Part shown: positions 25,409-34,832 of the stretch, piece after piece
Layout: the number at the start of each line of letters is the position of its first letter
How positions within the stretch are numbered: the first letter of the stretch is position 1
Source of the DNA: Shewanella nanhaiensis
Lineage (GTDB): Bacteria > Pseudomonadota > Gammaproteobacteria > Enterobacterales > Shewanellaceae
DNA length: 64,000 bases
Assembly (NCBI RefSeq): GCF_019457885.1
Contig: NZ_JAHZST010000002.1
Location: 248,001 to 312,000 of the forward strand
Reading direction: 5' to 3'
Translations under genes and position numbers: made by a program
Notes under the pieces: generated by a model
What the model saw: only the letters and a program-made list of their open reading frames with translations
What the model was told of the DNA's origin: nothing
Databases searched by the model: none

Positions 25409-26905
25409 ATGACCAAATTTATAAAGAATTTATTTTCTTCATCAAAAAAGCAGACTTCTGATAATGGCGCAAATGAAAAGCTTAAAGAGCTGCAGATGCA
25501 AGAAGCGCTCTCAAAAGCAGGCAGCAAAGCCGTTGAGAATGTACTAGGTCAATCAGTGGATGCAGTAATAATGATTGATGGAAACAATCATGTGACCTTT
25601 ATCAATGATGCCGCCATCAAGATGTGGGGATACCGAAAGGATGAGGTCATAGGAAAGAATGTCAAAATGTTGGTTCCAAGTGAGCTTCAATCTCAACATG
25701 ATGGATTTGTAAATAAAAACAGGCGTACAAAAGAAGACATCATAGTCGGCACCAGCCGTGACGTGGAGCTTGTTCGCAAAGATGGTTCTAAAACATGGAT
25801 TAACCTCGCCCTATCCAGACTAGAAAACGATGGGGATATAGGCTATGTCGGTTTTGCTCGAGATATCAGCGCCCAACGTCAGGCCAGTGACACAATACAG
25901 CAGGTACTCGAACAAGCGCTCGACGGCGTTGTCACCATAGATAGCCATAATATCGTTACCTTCATGAACTCAGCAGCTGAAACCCTATGGGGGATCTCTA
26001 GAGAAGAGGTCATAGGAAAGAACGTTAAGATGCTTGTTCCCAGTGAAATACGCTCAAATCATGACTCTTTAGTCAACGCTAACCGAAACACGGGTATCAA
26101 CAAGATAGTGGGGACCAGCCGAGATCTCGATCTCATTCGGGTTGACGGTAGTACGATTCAAGCTAACCTCTCGCTTTGTAAAATAGAGGTCGGTGGCGAT
26201 ATAGGTTATACCGCTTTCGTCCGAGACATTACCGAGGTCAAACTTGCCCAAGACGCCATAGATCAAACCTTAGAACAAGCACTTGATGGCGTGGTATCTA
26301 TCGACGAGAACAATACGGTGACTCTATTTAACAAGGCCGCAGAGGAGTTATGGGGTTACAAGAGAGAAGAGGTCATAGGTCAAAATGTAAAAATGTTAGT
26401 TCCAGTGGAACTACAAGCTGGCCATGACGGACTGGTCAACGCCAACCGAAATACCGGAGTTAACAAAATTGTTGGGACTGTTCGGGAGGTGCCAGTCTTC
26501 TGTAAAGATGGCAGTAAAAAATGGGGCTCACTCTCCCTTTCTAAAGTTGAGGTCAGTGGCCGTATCCTCTACACCGCCTTCGTACGAGACGTCACCGAAG
26601 AGGTTGAGATGCGTGATGGCATGAATGAGATAATGGCCAATGTTGCCAAGTCCAGTAGTGAAATTGCTGATATTGCCAAAGTCATCGATGGGATCTCAAA
26701 TCAAACCAACCTGCTTGCCCTTAATGCCGCAATCGAAGCCGCGCGCGCTGGCGAGCATGGTCGAGGTTTTGCGGTAGTGGCAGATGAAGTTCGCCAGTTA
26801 GCCTCCCGCTCTTCAGAATCAGTAACTGAGATCAATAAATTATCAGAAGAGACCCAACGCTTCCTGCAAGATCTTGCGACGAACCTCAAACTTGATAAAT
26901 CGTAA
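25409..26905 (+). CDS. Triple-PAS protein with a short chemotaxis-type signalling tip
   Basis: Three PAS domains in tandem share repeated motifs such as DGVVxID, FNxAAExLWGY, REEVIGxNVKMLVP and NANRNTGxNKIVGT; they look like recent internal duplications. They are followed by only about 90 residues of methyl-accepting signalling domain including the highly conserved tip [20 protein letters not shown] and [13 protein letters not shown]. No membrane segment or HAMP is present, so it is a cytoplasmic sensor, perhaps for redox or oxygen through bound haem or flavin. I prefer the ATG at 25409; an ATT start at 25373 behind a strong ribosome site is possible. An inverted repeat follows the stop. Confidence 0.85.
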   Translation: MTKFIKNLFSSSKKQTSDNGANEKLKELQMQEALSKAGSKAVENVLGQSVDAVIMIDGNNHVTFINDAAIKMWGYRKDEVIGKNVKMLVPSELQSQHDGFVNKNRRTKEDIIVGTSRDVELVRKDGSKTWINLALSRLENDGDIGYVGFARDISAQRQASDTIQQVLEQALDGVVTIDSHNIVTFMNSAAETLWGISREEVIGKNVKMLVPSEIRSNHDSLVNANRNTGINKIVGTSRDLDLIRVDGSTIQANLSLCKIEVGGDIGYTAFVRDITEVKLAQDAIDQTLEQALDGVVSIDENNTVTLFNKAAEELWGYKREEVIGQNVKMLVPVELQAGHDGLVNANRNTGVNKIVGTVREVPVFCKDGSKKWGSLSLSKVEVSGRILYTAFVRDVTEEVEMRDGMNEIMANVAKSSSEIADIAKVIDGISNQTNLLALNAAIEAARAGEHGRGFAVVADEVRQLASRSSESVTEINKLSEETQRFLQDLATNLKLDKS

Positions 26906-26913
26906 TTAGAACA

Positions 26914-26945
26914 GAGATACACTTTTCCCTCTAGAAAAGTGTATC
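26914..26945 (+). terminator. Perfect inverted repeat after the PAS gene
   Basis: AGATACACTTTTC pairs exactly with GAAAAGTGTATCT around CCTCTA, beginning about nine bases after the stop. The T-run that follows on the forward strand is poor, so it may be a terminator of modest strength or an mRNA 3'-end stabiliser. Confidence 0.6.
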
Positions 26946-27009
26946 TAGTTACATGTAGGACAAACATAAGCTCAAACTAAAACAGGCTTAAATCAACCAA
27001 GCCCCTATG

Positions 27010-27291
27010 CTAGCCATAGCTGCACAAGTAGGCAGTTTGAGTTAACACTTTAACCTGAAATTTAGCATCGCCAATCACATCAAACTGCTCACCAGCACTA
27101 AAGGTTTGCCAGTCATTATGACCAGGTAAAAGTACGGTTAGGGCACCCGATATAACCTGCATGACCTCGGGAGCCTGAGTACCAAATTCATACTCGCCAA
27201 CTTCCATCACACCAACAGAAGCGGGTTTATCTTCTGCTTGAAAACCAATCGACTTTACTTGCCCATCAAAATACTCATTTATGGCTAACAT
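27010..27291 (-). CDS. ppnP: Pyrimidine/purine nucleoside phosphorylase PpnP
   Basis: The product has 93 residues and forms a small cupin: [28 protein letters not shown], the metal-less core [17 protein letters not shown] and a final CSYG. PpnP (formerly YaiE) phosphorolyses many nucleosides to free base and ribose-1-phosphate in the cytoplasm. A TTG at 27303 is open in frame, but the ATG at 27291 has a GAGAG ribosome site and matches the family's usual length. Confidence 0.92.
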   Translation of the reverse strand: MLAINEYFDGQVKSIGFQAEDKPASVGVMEVGEYEFGTQAPEVMQVISGALTVLLPGHNDWQTFSAGEQFDVIGDAKFQVKVLTQTAYLCSYG

Positions 27292-27416
27292 CTTATCTCT
27301 CAAATAGAATAGTTTTTACCAGCCTAATATAGCATAAACACCTGAAATCAATCAGCATAATAAAGTGTTTACCCTTAGTTCATAAATGAGTCTCAACCCA
27401 TTTAGTTCACAATGAT

Positions 27417-28208
27417 TTAGGCCTTAACAAACTTATAGATAAATCTGTCTGTCTTACCTCGAGTCTCTTTTTCAAACACGTTCATGGAGAGATCATCATC
27501 AGGATTTCTCAGGTAAAAGGCTTCCTCTACAAGCTTAAAGCCAGCCTCCTTCATCTGATACTTCACAATATTTGAATCGATTCTATGCTCAGAGTTAGGG
27601 GCATCATAGCCAGATCCCTTAATCGCTTCATGATCGATAATGATAAACACACCATCATCTTTAAGTGAGTCGCGCACTTTAGCCAATGCAGCTCTGTGAT
27701 CTACCGCCTGCTGGCGAAATACAGTTTTCTTGCCAGTTTTCTCATCCACATTATGGGTAAAGAAAAGATCATGATAATTCAATGCAGTAAAGGCAATATC
27801 GAGACTTTTCTCTGGAATATCCATATCAACAATATCAACTTTATCAAAACGTGTCAGATTCGCTAGTCGCTCTCCCTTTGTGCGCTCATTTATCCGTTTT
27901 TCGGCAAAACGCCAAATCACATTGTCGTTTTGAGCATACACCTTACCTTTAAGCCCTACGGCTTTGGAGAAGAGTTCGGAATACCAACCACCACCAGCAA
28001 ACAGGTCTAAGACGTTATCGCCAGCCTCAACGCCGGCAAAGTGCATAATCTGAGCGGGTTTACGTGCAGCATCCCGCTCACTATCTTTTGCTGGACGATC
28101 ACTGCTTGCTAAAATCTCGTTAAGCTCGCTCAACGACAGCGGAGCCGCATCAACAGACACTAAACTAATGCCTGCGATCAAGCCTGCCAAAATTGGTAAT
28201 CTCATCAT
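27417..28208 (-). CDS. Exported SAM-methyltransferase-like protein
   Basis: A clear signal peptide (LPILAGLIAGISLVSVDA) precedes a class I methyltransferase fold: the SAM loop VLDLFAGGGWYSELFS, VYAQNDNVIWR, an acidic strand VDIVDMDIPE and ALNYHDLFF. This matches the COG4798 predicted methyltransferases. The signal peptide would place it in the periplasm, where SAM is not known to be supplied, so its ligand or role may differ from that of normal methyltransferases. It is a single-gene unit with an AAGGGATA ribosome site. Confidence 0.85.
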   Translation of the reverse strand: MMRLPILAGLIAGISLVSVDAAPLSLSELNEILASSDRPAKDSERDAARKPAQIMHFAGVEAGDNVLDLFAGGGWYSELFSKAVGLKGKVYAQNDNVIWRFAEKRINERTKGERLANLTRFDKVDIVDMDIPEKSLDIAFTALNYHDLFFTHNVDEKTGKKTVFRQQAVDHRAALAKVRDSLKDDGVFIIIDHEAIKGSGYDAPNSEHRIDSNIVKYQMKEAGFKLVEEAFYLRNPDDDLSMNVFEKETRGKTDRFIYKFVKA

Positions 28209-28457
28209 TATCCCTTACTCAGTTAAGTTGCAGTTCGGATATAAACTTTTAGCAAGTTACCAGTAAAGCCATAAAGTTGGCGATAAGGGGAAACCAGCTA
28301 ATTGTTACAGAGCGTTTCAACCCAAGGACTACACCTCGCGAAACAGTCAAGCTCACAGCAGACATTGCAGCAAATAAGTTTGCACTATAGCGCCCCAGAA
28401 CAGGCTCAAACACAGAGCCAAACACAGACTAAACGCCCTAGATAGAGTGACCTCTAT

Positions 28458-28901
28458 TTAAAATAGTTGTGTTACAAATAGGGCGCACCACATCCCCCAA
28501 AGAGTGCAACTCGCGATAATAAACGCGCAGGTTCGTCTCAGTAAGTGATTCCCCCTTACATGTTCAAATGCATGCCAATAGCGTGCTGTAACAAAAAGAG
28601 CAGAAGAGAGAAACCATGCAACTCCCTGTAATTGGAAGTGCATAATAAACAACATTAAAAGTATAAAAAGCAGTGGCTGTTGATACTGATTGTCATGACT
28701 GCGACTCAGTAAAGCGACTCTTTTAGGCATAGCATCGAGATTGACAAACATCACATCCGAATACTTCACACGCCCCTCAATGACTGACTTCAACCTCAAT
28801 ATCAAGGTAAATAGCCATAGAGAGGCTATCAATATTATTAGCATGCCCACGGGGAAAAGTGGCCATATTAGCTCTATATTTTTGTCTATCAGAGGAAACA
28901 T
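28458..28901 (-). CDS. MAPEG-family membrane protein
   Basis: Four membrane segments and the motif VLLRSHDNQYQQPLLF-like stretch (here LLSRSHDNQYQQPLLFI) with WHAFEHVRGNHLLRRT suggest the MAPEG fold of membrane-associated eicosanoid and glutathione metabolism proteins. In bacteria these are mostly uncharacterised small membrane enzymes. At 147 residues it has the usual length. It is a single gene between the exported methyltransferase-like gene and the GFA gene; nothing links their roles. Confidence 0.72.
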   Translation of the reverse strand: MFPLIDKNIELIWPLFPVGMLIILIASLWLFTLILRLKSVIEGRVKYSDVMFVNLDAMPKRVALLSRSHDNQYQQPLLFILLMLFIMHFQLQGVAWFLSSALFVTARYWHAFEHVRGNHLLRRTCAFIIASCTLWGMWCALFVTQLF

Positions 28902-28956
28902 ATTTTTGTACCTAGTTCACAAGATGTAAACCAGTATATCGGAGGATAAATCGACA

Positions 28957-28980
28957 AAAAGTGTCATTAGTGACACTTAA
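28957..28980 (-). terminator. Terminator after the GFA gene
   Basis: AAGTGTCA pairs with TGACACTT around TTAG. On the reverse strand TTTTTGTCG follows. It lies about 43 bases past the GFA stop. A second small palindrome TCATTAATGA is next to it (28985-28994). Confidence 0.75.
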
Positions 28981-29022
28981 CAGGTCATTAATGACATTCA
29001 GTATCGTCAATAATTGAAAGCG

Positions 29023-29400
29023 CTAGTCCAAAAAAGTCCAACTATCTGCACCGTCGAAATGCCTAACTTGAATCTCAGCCACTTCAGCCCTAGGAGCCAT
29101 ACGGAAGTTAATCCCATATTTTGGCTCAGGCACCTTATCTGTGGTCAGATAATGAGTTAAACAGCCACACTTTTGACAATGGAAAAACTCAATGCACTCA
29201 TCACCAAATCGATAAGACTTAGCAGATGGCATACTTGTTCCCAATGAATCAGCCATAAAGGTCAACTGAACTTCATTAGGTTTATAATACCCCCAAAGCG
29301 CCCCATAACGATGACAGATAGAGCAGTTACAAGAGGTCAATGTTGCGGGAGAGTTCGCCACCTTGATCTTCACATTACCGCAATGACACATCAATTCCAT
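29023..29400 (-). CDS. GFA/CENP-V domain protein
   Basis: The 125-residue product has the zinc ligands of the GFA (glutathione-dependent formaldehyde-activating) fold: CHCGNVKIKV, then CNCSICHRYGALWGYY, then FFHCQKCGCLTHY. These small cytoplasmic proteins bind two zinc ions; only a few are shown to bind glutathione-formaldehyde adducts. A GGAGGGAG ribosome site precedes the ATG, and an intrinsic terminator follows. Substrate unknown. Confidence 0.88.
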   Translation of the reverse strand: MELMCHCGNVKIKVANSPATLTSCNCSICHRYGALWGYYKPNEVQLTFMADSLGTSMPSAKSYRFGDECIEFFHCQKCGCLTHYLTTDKVPEPKYGINFRMAPRAEVAEIQVRHFDGADSWTFLD

Positions 29401-29662
29401 CTACTCTCCCTCCATCTGTAGTGATTTGGTTAATCAAAACACAATATGCCACATCAAACGCGACTCCAAAAGTTAATACTTTAGTGCTCTCTTAATAAAG
29501 GGTTATAACAACTGTGTGATTCATCACGATTTTAACTCTTTATAACTTATAACATCGCCGATGAATGTATATTAAAAACGCTCAACATAAGCTTGATAGC
29601 ATTAAGCTTTTTTTACCCTAAAGAAACAATTTTATTCAGTCATCATTTAATTTGAGAGTAGT

Positions 29663-31051
29663 ATGAATAACGATAATAAAGATGTCGCATCAGGTTTAAA
29701 CCGCCGTAGTTTTTTAAAAACATCTACAGGCTTAGCACTGGCAGGCGCCGGTACTTTGATGTTTCCATCGGTCGCAGCAGCTAAAACAGATGAACTAGGG
29801 CCTACCCAGTTTAGAGGTCATAATTCAGACCAAAAACTGTGGAAAAAGGTGCGTAAAGAGTTTGTGCTCAACAAGCGCACAACTTACATGAACGTAGGAA
29901 CATCTGGCTCTATGCCAAAGAGCATTTTAAAGTCTTACGCTAAAACTAATGAGATGATCTCTGCTAATCCTTGGCAGAGCAACGTTCCTACCATTGAGCT
30001 AGCTAGGCAGGTCGCGCCTGGTTTCGGCGCCGATGAGCATGAACTGGTATTGAGTCGCAACACGACTGATGGCATGAACTCAATCATCAATGGCCTCCAG
30101 TTTGAAGAGGGGGATGTCGTTTTAACCACTCACCACGAGCATCCAGGTGCAACCATTCCACTAAAGCATGTAAGTGAGCGCTATAATGTTGAAGTGGTTG
30201 AGGTTGAGATCCCTGTATATACAGGCGAAAACCAAGTTTCTGAAGATGACTTTGTTAATGCATTTGCCGATGCGGTCGCAGAGTATGGTAGCCGCGTTCG
30301 TCTGATCGTTTTCTCTCATGTAACCTACACAACAGGAACCAGCTTACCTGCTAAGCGCATCTGTAAAGAGGTGGCAATTCCTAACCGTATCCCTACATTA
30401 ATCGACGGTGCCCACACACCAGGTATGCTAAACCTGAACTTTCATGATATCGATTGTGATTTCTACTCAGGTGCAGGCCACAAGTGGCAGTGTGGTCCAG
30501 GTGCAACTGGCATCTTATATATTCGCGATAACGCGCAACGCTTAGCTGAGTTTTGGAGCGATCGTCCAACACCGCTTTGGTGTATCAACTCATCGTCATC
30601 CTCCACAGCTTTACAGGCTAAATTCCAGTCTATCGGCCAAGATAACTACCCAGCAAAGCAAGCCTTAGCTGACGCTTGTGTCATGTGGGAGGAGATTGGC
30701 AGAGACGTGATTGAGGAGCGAGTGCTGGATCTAAGTGAGCTTTGTAAACAAGAGTTGTTTGATACCTTCCCCTATGCAAACTTCTATGCACCGAACATCC
30801 GTGAGCTATCAAGTGGTCTAACGACGTTTAACCCATTCTACGATCAACATGATGGCGAACTGTTAACCCAATTCCGCGATCGTCTGCATGAGGAGTATGG
30901 CTACATAGTGCGTACCACCTCTTTCTATAACAAGAAAGATGACATGCAAAAAATCCACACCATCCGCATCTCGACTCACCTTTTCCATGATGAAGATGAT
31001 GTAATTGGTTTAGTTAAAGCGATGAAGCGTCTTTACCGCAACATGGCATAA
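29663..31051 (+). CDS. Tat-exported class-V aminotransferase-fold PLP enzyme
   Basis: The N-terminus has a twin-arginine signal, NRRSFLKTSTGLALAGAG, with a cleavage region near VAAA. The body is a class V aminotransferase (isopenicillin-N epimerase/cysteine desulfurase-like): the cofactor loop STTDGMN-like RNTTDGMNSII, LIDGAHTPGMLNL with the PLP-pairing aspartate, and the Schiff-base lysine in SGAGHKWQCGPGATG. Tat export fits a protein that folds with its cofactor before export. The closest role model is PvdN of Pseudomonas, a periplasmic PLP enzyme in pyoverdine maturation, but no siderophore genes are here. It is a single gene with a strong terminator. Confidence 0.88.
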   Translation: MNNDNKDVASGLNRRSFLKTSTGLALAGAGTLMFPSVAAAKTDELGPTQFRGHNSDQKLWKKVRKEFVLNKRTTYMNVGTSGSMPKSILKSYAKTNEMISANPWQSNVPTIELARQVAPGFGADEHELVLSRNTTDGMNSIINGLQFEEGDVVLTTHHEHPGATIPLKHVSERYNVEVVEVEIPVYTGENQVSEDDFVNAFADAVAEYGSRVRLIVFSHVTYTTGTSLPAKRICKEVAIPNRIPTLIDGAHTPGMLNLNFHDIDCDFYSGAGHKWQCGPGATGILYIRDNAQRLAEFWSDRPTPLWCINSSSSSTALQAKFQSIGQDNYPAKQALADACVMWEEIGRDVIEERVLDLSELCKQELFDTFPYANFYAPNIRELSSGLTTFNPFYDQHDGELLTQFRDRLHEEYGYIVRTTSFYNKKDDMQKIHTIRISTHLFHDEDDVIGLVKAMKRLYRNMA

Positions 31052-31071
31052 ACTCAGCTTTAATTAGATAA

Positions 31072-31106
31072 AAAAATGGCCTTGAGGATCTCAAGGCCAT
31101 TTTTAT
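31072..31106. terminator. Bidirectional terminator between the aminotransferase and GGDEF/EAL genes
   Basis: AATGGCCTTGAG pairs with CTCAAGGCCATT around GAT, with TTTTTATT on the forward side and A-rich sequence on the other, so it can serve both converging genes. Confidence 0.85.
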
Positions 31107-31131
31107 TAATAGTGATACCAATCAATAAAAG

Positions 31132-33522
31132 TTAAGCGGTCGCGACGACTAAGCTCTCCTGCTCCATCAAGAGCTGAGTAAATGCCTCTGCCGTGACTGG
31201 ACGGCTAAAGAGATAGCCCTGACCAAATTCACAGCCGTGACTCTGCAGGAATTGCGCCTGCTGCTCATCCTCAATTCCCTCTGCCACCACTTTCATCTCT
31301 AACGATTTTGCCATAGCAAGAATCGCGGTAACGAGTGCTTTATCAGCCTTACTGCTTGCCATCTTATTGATAAAAGCCCGATCAATTTTCAACTTCGAAA
31401 ACGAGAACTTCTGCAGATAACTTAACGCTGAATAACCGGTACCAAAATCATCAATCGACATCTCAATTCCAAGCTGTTTCAAGTAAGCCAGCATGGTCAT
31501 CAACCCGCTCTCTTGATCGATTAACAGGCTCTCAGTCACCTCCATATCGAGTCTGTCAGCGGGAAGACCTGTTTGCGTCAGTACTTCAACGATTCTTGCC
31601 TGCAACTGCTCACTATAGCGAAACTGTACACTGGAGAAGTTAATCGCCATTTTGAGCGGGGTGATCGATTGCCAACTAGCTGCCTGTGAACACGCCCGCT
31701 GCAGAACAATATCTCCCAGTTTATGGATCAAGCCGTTCTTTTCAGCGAGTGGAATAAACTCATCCGGTGACACAACCCCAAGCTCACTGTCGGTCCAACG
31801 CATCAACGCCTCGGCGCCAATAATCTTACGACTGGCCAAGTCTAAAATCGGTTGATAATAGATCTCTATATCATCCAAGTTTATCGCTTGATGCAGACGA
31901 ACATTTAAGGTCAACTTACGTTGAATATCTTGGTTCATACTGTCGTTATAAAAACTAAAACCGTTACGCCCAGCATCCTTAGCTCGATAGAGGGAAGTAT
32001 CCGCCTTCTTAAGCAGTGTCGCAGCCGTGTCACCATCTTGTGGATAGATAGACATACCAATACTGGTTGAAACAAAAAACTCCTGCCCTTCAATCTTAAA
32101 TCCCTGTTCAAATAGGGTCAAAATTGAGCTTGCCAACATCTTTGCCATATTTTGATGGGGCAGCTCAGGAATAATGATAAGAAACTCATCGCCACCAAAT
32201 CTCGCCACCGTATCGGTATTACGCACTGAGTTTAATAGCCGCTTACTGGTGAGTTTTAACAGCTCATCTCCCGCATGATGGCCCACGGTATCATTGACCT
32301 GTTTAAAGTTATCCAGATCGAGGAACATCACTAACACCTTAGTGTTATTAACCCGAGCAGACTCAATGGACTGAGCAAGCCGGCTCATACTGTGAGTTCG
32401 ATTTGCAAGCCCTGTAAGTTCATCATGGGTCGCTTGATAAGCAAGCTTATTCTCTGATGCTTTACGCTTATCAACCTCCTCAAGTAACTGAACATTTTGA
32501 TTGGTTAATTTCTGTTGCTGCTCTGAGACAAAAGCAACCTGAGTCTGAAGTACCAGATTGGTATTGTTCACCCTCATCAAGTACAGCAAACCTAACATCA
32601 CAGGTAGAGCAAGCAGAGAGATCCCGGCAATAAACCAAGCAGATGTAAATATATCCTGCTCATTGACCGGCTCAAACCAACTGATCAGTTTAAAGGGCGT
32701 ACCTGAAACCTCTTTCTCAAAGTAGATATTATGGGATGAAATATTATCGTGGCTTTGCTTCTTTCCTGGGTTAAACGCTGTACTGGCTCTAAAGGGCTCA
32801 GTAGGCGTAAATTTCAAGATAGGATTAAGCCCGGCCAAAGGTTTAAGTGAGTCCCAAACCAAGATCTCCCCAAGCGGCGTGACCAGCTTCAAACAGCTGC
32901 CATTACTTTCATGCTCTTGAGTCGAAAGCTGATGAATAACAACATCATTATCAATCTCTGCAATCAATATTCCAGCAGGTTTATCTTGATGATATATCGT
33001 GTGTAGTAGAGTAATTATCGGCCCCTCTGGAGTCGATAACATCAATATCTTAGTGCCCACCTTCTCCATCGCGGCCATGGGGATCTGATTAACATCAAAG
33101 GGAGTATCTAGCTCGGTATCGGCAATAACCGTTTTACCGAATCCCACGACTACGAGCCTGCGATAAATTTGATGATTATCAATCTTGCTTGTTTGGGCAA
33201 AACTATTAATGGTCTGTCTAAGATTAAACAGGCTAGAACCTAGCCCATACTGCATCGACATGCCCGCAGCAAGATTGGAGAAGTAGGCACTAATCGCCCT
33301 GTTATTGGCAAGGTTGCCGATACTTTCCTGACTCACATCAAAAAAGAAACTCAAATTATCAGTGTAATTACTAATCTTTAAATCTAATGCGTTATTTTGT
33401 GACTCTTTTAGCCTGCTTTGACCTAGGTTTGTCACGGTCAAGATTAAAAATAGATAAGCGGTTAGAAGGATGCCAGCAACAATAATGGCAGTTTTACTGT
33501 TAAACCATTTCTTTATGTTCAT
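31132..33522 (-). CDS. Membrane GGDEF/EAL cyclic-di-GMP enzyme
   Basis: Two membrane segments (about residues 12-32 and 290-315) flank a large periplasmic sensing domain. A coiled stretch leads to a GGDEF domain with an intact ARFGGDEFLI and then an EAL domain with GAEALMRW, EVTESLL, IDDFGTGYSALSYL and VAEGIE motifs. Both catalytic sets look complete, so it could make and break cyclic-di-GMP. It starts four bases after the stop of the solute-binding protein gene. That pairing suggests the periplasmic binding protein passes its ligand state to this sensor. Confidence 0.92.
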   Translation of the reverse strand: MNIKKWFNSKTAIIVAGILLTAYLFLILTVTNLGQSRLKESQNNALDLKISNYTDNLSFFFDVSQESIGNLANNRAISAYFSNLAAGMSMQYGLGSSLFNLRQTINSFAQTSKIDNHQIYRRLVVVGFGKTVIADTELDTPFDVNQIPMAAMEKVGTKILMLSTPEGPIITLLHTIYHQDKPAGILIAEIDNDVVIHQLSTQEHESNGSCLKLVTPLGEILVWDSLKPLAGLNPILKFTPTEPFRASTAFNPGKKQSHDNISSHNIYFEKEVSGTPFKLISWFEPVNEQDIFTSAWFIAGISLLALPVMLGLLYLMRVNNTNLVLQTQVAFVSEQQQKLTNQNVQLLEEVDKRKASENKLAYQATHDELTGLANRTHSMSRLAQSIESARVNNTKVLVMFLDLDNFKQVNDTVGHHAGDELLKLTSKRLLNSVRNTDTVARFGGDEFLIIIPELPHQNMAKMLASSILTLFEQGFKIEGQEFFVSTSIGMSIYPQDGDTAATLLKKADTSLYRAKDAGRNGFSFYNDSMNQDIQRKLTLNVRLHQAINLDDIEIYYQPILDLASRKIIGAEALMRWTDSELGVVSPDEFIPLAEKNGLIHKLGDIVLQRACSQAASWQSITPLKMAINFSSVQFRYSEQLQARIVEVLTQTGLPADRLDMEVTESLLIDQESGLMTMLAYLKQLGIEMSIDDFGTGYSALSYLQKFSFSKLKIDRAFINKMASSKADKALVTAILAMAKSLEMKVVAEGIEDEQQAQFLQSHGCEFGQGYLFSRPVTAEAFTQLLMEQESLVVATA

Positions 33523-33526
33523 AAAT

Positions 33527-34459
33527 CTACTGCGATTTTATCGCCTGAGAAAAGTAATTGTTGTAATAGTGGAAAGCACTTGGATAGTATTTTTTCACCA
33601 GCTCGTTAAAGCTACCATCAGCCCTGATCTGCTTTAAATATTGATTAAACGCCTTCCTTAACTTGGGAGAGTCTTTCCTAAACCCCATCGCCATTCTCTG
33701 CTCTTCAGAGATGGGTCCTATTACTTTAATTTCATTTGGCCATTTCTCCAGCGCAATCAAAGAGTCTGCAACATCTAATAGGGTTGTTTCCGCTTCGTCA
33801 TTCAACATAGCAGGCACCATCTCATTAAGCTGCAACTGCTTAGTCGGTAGTATCACATTAGCTTGGGTGCGATAAAGATCATACAGATCTGGATCTAAAC
33901 ATGATTGCTTCATTGCCAGCACGTCGCGACCTTTAATCAAAGACTTAACCGCGGAAATATCCTCAATGAGTGAACCACTGGGTTTTATCGGCATGAGATC
34001 TGAACTGGTTCTGGCAATGAGCCACACGGCAGAGGGAAAGTAATCATCGGAGAAATCAACGATCTCTTTGCGCCAATCTAAAACCGTCACACCATGAGCC
34101 ATCACATCACCTTCAATGATTTGAGGCGAGGAGTACACCACCTTATTGCCAATGAACTGGCCATTTACTCCTGTTAACTTGCCGAAAACTGTCGTCCAAG
34201 TTGCAGGGATAAATTGATAATCTACCCCTAGGTATTTTGCAAAATTTTGCATCAACTCAATATCAAGACCACTATGAGTGACCTTGCTTCCTTCGGTGTA
34301 CTTGGCCACAAAATTGGCATAAGGTACGCCAATGTGCCTAAGCACTCCTTCAGCTTTAATCTCATCGAGATCACGCGCTAAAAGTTGACCCGAACTGCCA
34401 ATCAAGAAGATCATCAACAGGCACTTTGTGATTAACTTAGATTGCGCAAAAAATCGCAT
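33527..34459 (-). CDS. Periplasmic solute-binding protein, family 3 type, upstream of the GGDEF/EAL gene
   Basis: A signal peptide (ending near LLARD) precedes a bilobal binding domain: VLRHIGVPYANFV, LDIELMQNFAKYLGVDYQFIPATW, MAHGVTVLDWRKEIVDFSDDYFP and a C-terminal ADGSFNELVKKYYPS. These are hallmarks of SBP_bac_3 amino-acid-type receptors. No ABC permease or ATPase is adjacent; instead the gene is coupled (four-base gap) to a cyclic-di-GMP enzyme with a periplasmic domain. A signalling rather than transport role is therefore plausible. Confidence 0.87.
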   Translation of the reverse strand: MRFFAQSKLITKCLLMIFLIGSSGQLLARDLDEIKAEGVLRHIGVPYANFVAKYTEGSKVTHSGLDIELMQNFAKYLGVDYQFIPATWTTVFGKLTGVNGQFIGNKVVYSSPQIIEGDVMAHGVTVLDWRKEIVDFSDDYFPSAVWLIARTSSDLMPIKPSGSLIEDISAVKSLIKGRDVLAMKQSCLDPDLYDLYRTQANVILPTKQLQLNEMVPAMLNDEAETTLLDVADSLIALEKWPNEIKVIGPISEEQRMAMGFRKDSPKLRKAFNQYLKQIRADGSFNELVKKYYPSAFHYYNNYFSQAIKSQ

Positions 34460-34832
34460 TATAAATATCTCTATTGTTTATTTAAACCATCGAACAGATT
34501 TCGCACGCAGTATACCTTCCAAGTTCGTATTTACAACGATATCCCTTCCAGTTTTCGACATTTAAAGTAGAAAAAACAAGCACAAAAATTCAACAAAGGT
34601 GATCACCTCTAAAGCGATAAATTTAGCTTCACAATGTAAGAGTAAAATGCAACAAGCTCGTTCGTTGTCACACTTTTAGTTAACCTATTACTCGATCTGT
34701 TATACAGATAATTTCTGAGTTCAAAATTAATGTGAAAACAATCACGATAAAAGTTAGGTATAAAATAGATAAGGGGAGTGTCATTACTCAGAATCTTGGC
34801 ATAGCAGAGCGAAACGGTATAAAAAGACAAGA
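34460..34832. other. Intergenic region with no supported gene
   Basis: This stretch lies between the solute-binding protein start and the cyclophilin stop. It is AT-rich. The reverse strand has an open stretch at 34609-34830 with no ribosome site and no family resemblance, which I discount. It should hold the promoter of the solute-binding protein operon. Confidence 0.5.

Noticed and set aside
29518..29532. TGTGATTCATCACGA before the aminotransferase gene as a CRP site
   Set aside because: Only four bases separate the half-sites instead of six.
34609..34830. Reverse open frame upstream of the solute-binding protein gene
   Set aside because: It has no ribosome site, and the AT-rich sequence gives Tyr/Ser/Asn-rich nonsense-like protein.
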